From NCBI GenBank assembly GCA_900761995.1, contig CAAFEY010000192.1, forward strand, positions 1 through 7,112: a stretch of 7,112 nucleotides of DNA, in the 5' to 3' direction. The stretch is from an uncultured Collinsella sp. GTDB taxonomy: Bacteria > Actinomycetota > Coriobacteriia > Coriobacteriales > Coriobacteriaceae. Of the stretch, positions 1 through 5,346 are shown one piece after another. How positions within the stretch are numbered: the stretch's first letter is position 1; every line of letters starts with the position of its first letter. The translations under genes were made by a program, and so were the position numbers. The notes below the pieces were generated by a model. That model saw only the letters and a program-made list of their open reading frames with translations. It had not been told where the DNA came from and searched no databases.

Positions 1-1
1 G

Positions 2-355
2 CTCGACGCCTACACCTTTGCCCAGGTCAACGACGGCAACGCCGTCGCCATGCCCTTCGCTCTTAAGAACGGCTGGGGCCAGGAGCTCAACCTTGAGTAC
101 ACCTTCGAGAAGCTCTTTGGCTTTGGTTCGGGCAACGGCTATCCTGCCGAGCGCGTTGAGCCCGAGCAGCGTAACAAGAAGATCCTCGACGGTGTGCGCG
201 CTGTGACCATGCGCCCGCTCGTCGACGTCCTGGGCGAGATCGATCAGGACCTGGTCCGCGGCGCCCTGGCTGGCGAGCACTTCCAGGAGTACTTCTTTGC
301 CAACGCCACCGATGAGACCATCATCGCCAAGGTCAAGGAGATCCTGGGGCTCTAA
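2..355 (+). CDS. C-terminal part of an unrecognised protein (5' end outside window)
   Basis: An open frame runs from the first bases of the window to a TAA at 353-355 and gives 117 residues. There is no stop upstream of the in-frame ATG at 50, and no ribosome-binding site precedes that ATG. The gene therefore most likely begins outside the window and this is its C-terminal part. Codon use is typical of a real gene here (GC-ending codons), and a strong terminator follows 25 nt after the stop. The residues look like a soluble cytoplasmic domain. They are rich in aromatic residues, Gly and Asn early on (NGWGQELN, FGFGSGNGYP), followed by alternating charged and hydrophobic helices and the ending AKVKEILGL. 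There is no membrane segment, cysteine motif or repeat. I do not recognise the family and assign no function. It converges with the downstream reductase gene, so nothing suggests a shared operon. Confidence 0.75.
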   Translation, partial: LDAYTFAQVNDGNAVAMPFALKNGWGQELNLEYTFEKLFGFGSGNGYPAERVEPEQRNKKILDGVRAVTMRPLVDVLGEIDQDLVRGALAGEHFQEYFFANATDETIIAKVKEILGL

Positions 356-380
356 TCGCACGACTCATTGCAGCTAACGC

Positions 381-421
381 AAGCGGCGGTCGTCCCACGT
401 ACGGGACGACCGCCGCTTTTT
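381..421 (+). terminator. Intrinsic terminator of the upstream plus-strand gene
   Basis: A perfect 16-bp, very GC-rich stem (381-396 with 403-418) has a 6-nt loop (ACGTAC) and runs into a T tract at 417-421. It begins 25 nt after the stop at 355. The other orientation has only two Ts after the stem, so it should act mainly on plus-strand transcription and end the unidentified gene. Confidence 0.93.
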
Positions 422-433
422 GCTATCTAGCGA

Positions 434-471
434 CTGGTGCCGCGGGGACAGCCCCATGCACCAAGGGGCTG
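434..471. repeat. Compact inverted-repeat element with two alternative hairpins, abutting the reductase stop codon
   Basis: Two overlapping palindromes share bases and cannot form together. The first pairs TGGTGC (435-440) with GCACCA (458-463), with an inner GGGG (444-447)/CCCC (452-455) pairing. The second pairs CAGCCCC (449-455) with GGGGCTG (465-471). The element starts one base beyond the stop codon of the minus-strand reductase (473-475). Neither strand has a T run after a stem, so it is not a conventional terminator. It could be a REP-like extragenic palindrome or a 3'-end stability structure. Membership in a genomic repeat family is a guess that this window cannot test. Confidence 0.5.
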
Positions 472-472
472 A

Positions 473-2422
473 CTAGAGCTCGCAGGCAACCTTATAGCCA
501 TCGCCGATGGCGTCGCGAATGTTGCCGCACTTGTTGGCGTCGCCCAGCACGTGGGTGGCAACACCGGCAGCGGCAAGGTCGTCGGCCAGCTTGGTATTGG
601 GACGATAGCCCATGGCAAGCACCAGTGTATCGGCATCGGCGATGGTGTGGACCTCGCCGTCCTTTTCGTAGCTGATAGTGTCCTCGGTAATCTCGGTCAC
701 CTTGGCCTCGGTCAGCACGTGAACTCCCTTGGAGAGCATGCGCGTGACGAGCACCGCGCGGCCGGCGCCGCCCTCGTTGGCGGCGAGCGTCTTGGTCATC
801 TCGATGACGGTGACATCGCGATTGGCCGGCGACAGGTCGTTGACCAACGGGGCCAGGTAATCGGCCGTCTCGCAGCCAACGGTGCCGCCGCCCACGATGA
901 CGATCTTCTTGCCCGGGAAAGCCTTGCCACCCAGCAGGTCGTCGGCCGTCATAACCTGCTTAAAGCCCTGCATGAAGGCCGGAGCGATGGGCTCGGCGCC
1001 ATAAGCCAGGACGACCTCGTAACCCGCGTAGTCACGCTGAATGTCCTCGGCAGTAAGCTCGGTGCCAAATACGCACTTCACGCCAGCCTCAGCAAGACGG
1101 CGATACTGGTACTTGATCACGCGGGTGAGTTCCTGCTTTGCCGGCGGAACGGCTGCGATGCGCATCTCGCCGCCCGGCTCGTCCTGCTTATCCACGAGCA
1201 CCACGTTGTGGCCGCGCTTGGCAGCAATGTAGGCTGCCTCCATGCCCGCAGGACCGGCACCCACAACGAGCACGTTCTTGGTCTCGGCGGCAGGCTCGTA
1301 GCCAGCCTCGTCGCGCTCAACATCGGGGTTGACGGTGCAGGAGATGCGCCTGCCGAACATGATGCCGTTCAGGCAGCGCAGGCAGCCAATGCAGGGGCGG
1401 ATATCGTCGGCATTGCCAGCAGCGGCCTTGTTGCAGAACTCGGCATCGCACAGATTGGCGCGACCCATCATGCAGATGTCGGCAGCGCCGTCCTCGATCA
1501 GCTCCTCGGCAATCCATGCCTCGTTAATGCGGCCGACCGTGGCAACGGGAATGTTCACGTGCTTTTTAATCTCGCGCGAGCAGGCGGCATGCGAGGCCTG
1601 CTGCGTACCGGCGGCGGGAATCGCAGAGCCGCGCTTGATGGTAGTGCCGCCCGACACGTGAATCATGTCGACGCCGGCCTTCTCCAAGCGGCGCGAAACA
1701 TAGATCATGTCGTTGAGGGTCAGACCGCCATCGGTGTACTCGTCGCCCGAAATGCGGACGTCGATGATAAAGTCCTTGCCGCAGCGCTCGCGAATCTCGG
1801 CAATGACCTCGAGCAAGAAGCGCATGCGAGCGTCGAGCGAGCCGCCGTACTCATCGGTACGCTTGTTGTAGAGCGGGGTCAAAAAGCCGCCGAGCATGCC
1901 GTGGGCGTGCGCCGCATGGACCTCGACGCCATCGACGCCAGCCTTCTGCATACGCACGGCAGCGTCGCCAAATTGGTGCGTAAGCTCGTGAATCTCATCG
2001 ACCGTGATGGGGCGCGGTGCCTCGCGGGCATAAGACGGGCCCACAAAGGACGGAGCAATCAGGCGCGGTGTGCCCGGGATGTTAAAGGCCATGTAGGCGG
2101 GGTGGAAGAGCTGCGGCATGATCTTGCAGCCATACTCGTGGACGGCCGCGGCGAGCTTTTCCCAGCCAGGGATAAACGTGTCGTCGTAACAGCACATGTC
2201 ACCCGGCAGATAGGTATAGGTGGGCTCGACCGTCACGACCTCGGTGATGATCAGGCCTACGCCGCCCTTGGCACGGGCACGGTAATGATCGACCAAATCG
2301 TCGGTCACATATCCGTGATCGGCCAGGTTGGTAGATACCGGCGGCATAAAGACGCGGTTCTTGACCTCGGTCGTACCGACCTTGATTGGGCTAAAGAGCA
2401 TCGGATAGGCGGAGGACTCCAT
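473..2422 (-). CDS. Old-yellow-enzyme-family FMN/4Fe-4S/FAD NAD(P)H-dependent oxidoreductase (2,4-dienoyl-CoA / 2-enoate reductase-like)
   Basis: This 649-residue cytoplasmic flavoenzyme probably uses NAD(P)H electrons, passed FAD to 4Fe-4S to FMN, to reduce (or reversibly oxidise) an activated C=C bond. Residues 1-335 form the FMN TIM barrel: NRVFMPP (22-28), QLFH (104-107), HAAH (169-172), NKRTDEYGG (186-194), GRI (297-299) and GR (320-321). Cysteines 344, 347, 350 and 362 (CIGCLRC...C) fit the 4Fe-4S site. VGAGPAG (387-393) is the FAD dinucleotide fold and VGGGTVG (510-516) the NAD(P)H fold. Length matches FadH, BaiCD/BaiH and enoate reductases (about 640-680). The start is the ATG at 2422, with AAAGGAA 6 nt upstream; an in-frame GTG at 2509 would add 29 unlike residues read through a hairpin. 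Oddly, the loop where the family's catalytic Tyr sits reads AHAHGMLGGF (171-180), with no Tyr. The gene is apparently monocistronic. Family assignment is firm; substrate (enoate, dienoyl-CoA, steroid, flavonoid) is unknown. Confidence 0.93.
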   Translation of the reverse strand: MESSAYPMLFSPIKVGTTEVKNRVFMPPVSTNLADHGYVTDDLVDHYRARAKGGVGLIITEVVTVEPTYTYLPGDMCCYDDTFIPGWEKLAAAVHEYGCKIMPQLFHPAYMAFNIPGTPRLIAPSFVGPSYAREAPRPITVDEIHELTHQFGDAAVRMQKAGVDGVEVHAAHAHGMLGGFLTPLYNKRTDEYGGSLDARMRFLLEVIAEIRERCGKDFIIDVRISGDEYTDGGLTLNDMIYVSRRLEKAGVDMIHVSGGTTIKRGSAIPAAGTQQASHAACSREIKKHVNIPVATVGRINEAWIAEELIEDGAADICMMGRANLCDAEFCNKAAAGNADDIRPCIGCLRCLNGIMFGRRISCTVNPDVERDEAGYEPAAETKNVLVVGAGPAGMEAAYIAAKRGHNVVLVDKQDEPGGEMRIAAVPPAKQELTRVIKYQYRRLAEAGVKCVFGTELTAEDIQRDYAGYEVVLAYGAEPIAPAFMQGFKQVMTADDLLGGKAFPGKKIVIVGGGTVGCETADYLAPLVNDLSPANRDVTVIEMTKTLAANEGGAGRAVLVTRMLSKGVHVLTEAKVTEITEDTISYEKDGEVHTIADADTLVLAMGYRPNTKLADDLAAAGVATHVLGDANKCGNIRDAIGDGYKVACEL

Positions 2423-2428
2423 ACAGGG

Positions 2429-2435
2429 TTCCTTT
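2429..2435 (-). promoter_or_regulatory. Ribosome-binding site that fixes the reductase start
   Basis: On the minus strand AAAGGAA lies 6 nt before the ATG at 2422. It supports the 649-residue product over the longer reading from the GTG at 2509, which has no such site and whose extra N-terminus shows no family similarity. Confidence 0.8.
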
Positions 2436-2450
2436 CGTTTGAGCCGCTCG

Positions 2451-2491
2451 GCGGCAGTTGCTAACGTACTTATCGTATCAGCAACCGCCGC
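2451..2491 (-). promoter_or_regulatory. 12-bp dyad in the reductase leader (possible operator or leader hairpin)
   Basis: Arms 2451-2462 and 2480-2491 are inverted repeats matching at 11 of 12 positions, separated by 17 nt. Read as minus-strand RNA, the single mismatch becomes a G-U wobble, so all 12 pairs can form. The dyad lies 29-69 nt upstream of the reductase ATG at 2422. The AT-richer spacer contains a weak -10-like TACGAT on the minus strand, but I find no convincing -35. An operator for a repressor, a leader RNA hairpin, or both are possible. No T run follows on the minus strand, so it is not a terminator. Confidence 0.5.
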
Positions 2492-2535
2492 ATTCGCACT
2501 CGCTCGCACTCCCCACCTTCAATCCCGACCCTCAC

Positions 2536-2607
2536 AAAAAAGTTGCGGTGGAATACGAAGTAGATGAGGCTTTTGACAGGCAAAACAGTCCGTATTTCAC
2601 CGCAACT
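2536..2607 (-). terminator. Large-loop intrinsic terminator of the kdp operon
   Basis: Arms 2541-2557 and 2591-2607 pair over 17 bp with one imperfect position (2551/2597), enclosing a 33-nt loop. On the minus strand the stem runs into six Ts (2541 down to 2536), placed 64 nt past the kdpC stop (2671-2673), so it should end kdpABC transcription. The loop contains its own small hairpin, TTTTG/CAAAA (2571-2575 with 2581-2585). The long perfect-looking arms and structured spacer are unusual for a simple terminator and raise the possibility that it is a copy of a small interspersed repeat. Confidence 0.8.
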
Positions 2608-2624
2608 GATGGGCGGGGTGGAAT

Positions 2625-2654
2625 TGAGGGCTCAGATAGTCAGTCACGCCCTCA
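2625..2654 (-). other. Small hairpin in the kdpC 3' untranslated region
   Basis: TGAGGGC (2625-2631) and GCCCTCA (2648-2654) form a 7-bp stem with a 16-nt loop, between the kdpC stop and the main terminator. No T run follows. It may be a secondary structure shielding the mRNA 3' end, or chance in GC-rich DNA. Confidence 0.35.
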
Positions 2655-2670
2655 TCCGCCACTCCCTCAC

Positions 2671-3261
2671 CTACAGCGCGCCGTCCAGCATAAGGTTCAC
2701 CTTGAGCACGTTGACCGTGGGCTCGCCGAAGACGCCCAGGAATCGGCCTTTGGTGCACTGGGCGATGATCTCGCGCACCTCGCCTTCGCTCTTGCCCGTG
2801 GCCTTCGCCAGGCGCGGTACCTGGTACTCGGCGGCATCGGGGGAGATCTCGGGGTCGAGCCCTGAGCCGGAACACGTCACCAGGTCGACGGGCACGGCGT
2901 CCATGTCGGCGTCGGGGTTGGAGGCGCGAATCTTCTCGACGCGCGCGTTCACAAGCTGCCGGTACTCCTCACTCGCCGGGGACAGGTTGGACGGAGCGCC
3001 GTAGGCCATGAGCCCGCCGTCTTCGCCTTCGACAATTGACACGTTCTGGATGCGGCCCCACATGTGGTCCTCATCCTCGAAGTTCTGGCCGATGAGCTCG
3101 GAGCCCACGATCTTGTCGTCGACCTTGATGAGCGAACCATTCGCCTGATACGGGAACGCAACCTGGGCGATGCCGGTCACCACGAGCGTGTATCCCAGGC
3201 CGCAGACGATGGTAAACAGCGCGAACACGCCCAGTGCGCGCGATGCAACACCTTTGAACAT
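2671..3261 (-). CDS. kdpC: Potassium-transporting ATPase, KdpC subunit
   Basis: KdpC is the single-span accessory subunit of the KdpFABC high-affinity K+ pump. It associates with KdpA and KdpB at the membrane and is thought to support assembly or nucleotide affinity. The product is 196 residues (E. coli about 190). It has one N-terminal membrane span (about 9-33) and then an extracytoplasmic domain with family signatures: GSELIGQNF (53-61), GAPSNLSPAS (88-97), VPVDLVTCSGSGLDP (123-137), ISPDAAEYQVPR (139-150) and LGVFGEPTVNVLKVNL (175-190). The usual YFxxRPS stretch is replaced by HMWGRIQNVS (66-75), a variant rather than a break. I chose the ATG at 3261 because GGAGG sits 5 nt upstream. A GTG at 3273, directly after the kdpB stop, would place that site inside the gene. 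It is the last gene of kdpABC, 12 nt after kdpB, and is followed by a terminator. Confidence 0.96.
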   Translation of the reverse strand: MFKGVASRALGVFALFTIVCGLGYTLVVTGIAQVAFPYQANGSLIKVDDKIVGSELIGQNFEDEDHMWGRIQNVSIVEGEDGGLMAYGAPSNLSPASEEYRQLVNARVEKIRASNPDADMDAVPVDLVTCSGSGLDPEISPDAAEYQVPRLAKATGKSEGEVREIIAQCTKGRFLGVFGEPTVNVLKVNLMLDGAL

Positions 3262-3266
3262 ACAAA

Positions 3267-3271
3267 CCTCC
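3267..3271 (-). promoter_or_regulatory. kdpC ribosome-binding site
   Basis: GGAGG on the minus strand lies 5 nt before the ATG at 3261 and directly after the kdpB stop (3274-3276). It settles the kdpC start in favour of ATG over the upstream GTG at 3273. Confidence 0.85.
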
Positions 3272-3273
3272 AC

Positions 3274-5328
3274 TTACATAATGCCGCAGAACGCGAGCAG
3301 CATGTCGATGAGCTTGATGAATACGAACGGGGCAACGATGCCGCCCAGACCCCACACGAGCAGGTTGTGGGTCAGCAGCTGTCCGGACGGTACCTCGCGG
3401 TACTTAACGCCCTTCAGCGCGGCCGGAATCAGCGCGACGATAACGAGCGCGTTATAGATGATGGCCGAAAGAACCGCGGACAGCGGGCTTGCCAGGCCGA
3501 GGATGTTGAGGGCGTCCAACCCGGGGTAGATCGGCGAGAACAGGGCCGGGATGATAGCAAAGTACTTCGCCATGTCGTTGGCCACCGAGAAGGTCGTGAG
3601 TGAGCCGCGGGTCATGAGCAGCTGCTTGCCAATACGCACGACCTCGATGAGCTTGGTGGGGCTGGAGTCGAGGTCGACCATGTTGCCGGCCTCCTTGGCA
3701 GCCTGGGTGCCCGTGTTCATGGCCACGGCGACATCGGCCTGGGCCAGAGCGGGCGCGTCGTTGGTGCCGTCGCCGGTCATGGCGACCAGGTGGCCCTCAC
3801 GCTGGAACTCGCGGATCTTCTCGAGCTTGCCTTCAGGGGTGGCCTCGGCCAGGAAGTCGTCAACGCCGGCCTCGGCGGCGATTGCCGCGGCGGTGAGCGG
3901 GTTGTCGCCCGTCACCATGATGGTCTTGATGCCCATCTTGCGCAGGTCGGCGAACTTCTCCTTAACGCCGGACTTGATGATGTCCTTGAGGTACACAACG
4001 CCCAGCACGCGGCAGTTCTTGGTCACGACCAGCGGGGTGCCGCCGGCCTTGGCGATTCGCTCGACGGCCTCGTCGCACTCCTGGGAGAACACGCCGCCGG
4101 CTGCCTCCACATAGGTGCGCACGGAATCGGCAGCGCCCTTGCGGATCTCATTGCCCTCGTAGTTCACGCCGGACATACGCGTTGCCGCGGTGAAGGGGAT
4201 GAACTCCATGCCCTTATCCTCGAGCGTGCGGCCGCGCAGACCGAACTGCTCCTTGGCGAGCACGACGATGGAACGGCCCTCGGGGGTCTCGTCGGCCAGC
4301 GAGGAAAGCTGGGCGGCATCGGCCAGCTCCGCGGGATCGACGCCGTCGACCGGGATGAACTCGGCGGCTTGGCGGTTACCCAGGGTGATGGTGCCGGTCT
4401 TGTCGAGCATGAGGATGTCGACGTCGCCGGCGGCCTCGATGGCGCGGCCGGACATGGCCAGCACGTTGGCCTCGTTCAAACGGCTCATGCCGGCGATGCC
4501 GATAGCGGACAGAAGGGCGCCGATGGTAGTGGGAGCCAGGCACACGAGCAGCGCCACGAGCGTGGTCACGGCCGTGGGGTTGGCCATGTCGTTAAGACCG
4601 ACCGAGAAGCAGGAGTAACAATACAGGGCCAGCGTGACCAGGATAAAGACGATGGAGAGGGCCACCAGGAAGATCTCCAGAGCGATCTCGTTAGGGGTCT
4701 TCTTGCGCGCGGCACCCTCTACCATCGCGATCATCTTGTCCAGGAAGCTCTGGCCGGGCTCACTGGAGATCTTGACGATGATCCAGTCGGATAGCACCGT
4801 GGTACCGCCGGTAACGGCAGAGCGGTCGCCGCCGGCCTCGCGGACCACGGGGGCGGACTCGCCGGTGATGGCGGACTCGTCAACGGAAGCAGCGCCCTCG
4901 ATGACATCGCCGTCGCCGGGAATCTGCTCGCCGGCGCGTACGATCACCAGGTCGCCGCGCGTGAGCTCGGTGCCGGGAACGACGGTGAAGTGCTCCTTGT
5001 CCTCAACGGACTCGATGCGATGGGCCTCGACATCCTTCTTGGCCGCACGCAGGGAATCGGCCTGGGCCTTACCGCGGCCCTCGGCAAGCGCCTCGGCGAA
5101 GTTCGAGAACAGGTCGGTGAGCCACAGGATGACCGCGATGGCGACCACATAGTAGGTGGGCACACCCGCGTCCTGCACACCGAAAATGGAAGCGACGGCC
5201 AGGACGGAGGTCATGACGGCGGAAAGCCACACCAGGAACATGACCGGGTTTTGAATCTGGACGCGAGGATCCAGCTTGGCAAACGAGTCGCGGACCGCGC
5301 GGCCCATCATGTCTTTTTGCATAGTCAT
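3274..5328 (-). CDS. kdpB: Potassium-transporting P-type ATPase, KdpB subunit
   Basis: KdpB is the catalytic subunit of KdpFABC: it hydrolyses ATP through a phospho-aspartate cycle to drive K+ uptake passed on from KdpA. The 684-residue protein (E. coli 682) is complete. The actuator motif TGES is at 155-158, with Ser158 matching the inhibitory phosphoserine of E. coli (Ser162). The phosphorylation motif DKTGTIT begins at Asp309, the nucleotide-domain KGAA is at 397-400, and the hinge TGDGTND is at 518-524. Asp585 and Lys588 in NDMAKYF match the E. coli membrane pair D583/K586 that couples ion passage. Hydrophobic spans lie near 29-50, 57-76, 217-240, 252-278, 580-600, 605-636 and 656-682. 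The start is the ATG at 5328, with AAAGGAGG 10 nt upstream; an ATG at 5322 is a close alternative. A TTG at 5352 would overlap kdpA and contain the ribosome-binding site. No key residue is missing. Confidence 0.98.
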   Translation of the reverse strand: MTMQKDMMGRAVRDSFAKLDPRVQIQNPVMFLVWLSAVMTSVLAVASIFGVQDAGVPTYYVVAIAVILWLTDLFSNFAEALAEGRGKAQADSLRAAKKDVEAHRIESVEDKEHFTVVPGTELTRGDLVIVRAGEQIPGDGDVIEGAASVDESAITGESAPVVREAGGDRSAVTGGTTVLSDWIIVKISSEPGQSFLDKMIAMVEGAARKKTPNEIALEIFLVALSIVFILVTLALYCYSCFSVGLNDMANPTAVTTLVALLVCLAPTTIGALLSAIGIAGMSRLNEANVLAMSGRAIEAAGDVDILMLDKTGTITLGNRQAAEFIPVDGVDPAELADAAQLSSLADETPEGRSIVVLAKEQFGLRGRTLEDKGMEFIPFTAATRMSGVNYEGNEIRKGAADSVRTYVEAAGGVFSQECDEAVERIAKAGGTPLVVTKNCRVLGVVYLKDIIKSGVKEKFADLRKMGIKTIMVTGDNPLTAAAIAAEAGVDDFLAEATPEGKLEKIREFQREGHLVAMTGDGTNDAPALAQADVAVAMNTGTQAAKEAGNMVDLDSSPTKLIEVVRIGKQLLMTRGSLTTFSVANDMAKYFAIIPALFSPIYPGLDALNILGLASPLSAVLSAIIYNALVIVALIPAALKGVKYREVPSGQLLTHNLLVWGLGGIVAPFVFIKLIDMLLAFCGIM

Positions 5329-5338
5329 AAATCTGCGC

Positions 5339-5346
5339 CCTCCTTT
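5339..5346 (-). promoter_or_regulatory. kdpB ribosome-binding site overlapping the kdpA stop
   Basis: AAAGGAGG on the minus strand shares bases with the kdpA TAA (5345-5347) and lies 10 nt before the kdpB ATG at 5328. The overlap suggests translational coupling of KdpA and KdpB and excludes the TTG at 5352 as the kdpB start. Confidence 0.85.

Noticed and set aside
381..421. Bidirectional terminator also serving the minus-strand reductase
   Set aside because: On the minus strand the stem is followed by only two Ts and then mixed bases, so termination in that direction is not supported.
551..2464. 637-residue open frame on the plus strand opposite the reductase
   Set aside because: It is antisense to a gene with clear domain motifs. 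Its His/Ala/Gly/Val-rich composition is what reading the opposite strand of GC-biased codons produces, and it has no recognisable domain.
2423..2509. 29-residue N-terminal extension of the reductase from a GTG at 2509
   Set aside because: The strong ribosome-binding site at 2429-2435 fits the ATG at 2422, family members begin near that Met, and the extension would be read through the 2451-2491 dyad.
2541..2607. CRISPR repeat or insertion-sequence end
   Set aside because: Only one unit is present, with no regularly spaced repeats, no transposase gene and no target-site duplication visible at the flanks.
2458..2865. Plus-strand frames across the spacer and kdpC 3' part (135 and 146 residues)
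   Set aside because: They overlap kdpC in antisense and the terminator hairpin, have no family features, and lack a convincing ribosome-binding site.
3790..4794. 334-residue plus-strand frame opposite kdpB
   Set aside because: It is a shadow frame of kdpB, rich in Gly, His, Asp and Leu with no motif, and kdpB is unambiguous across this stretch.
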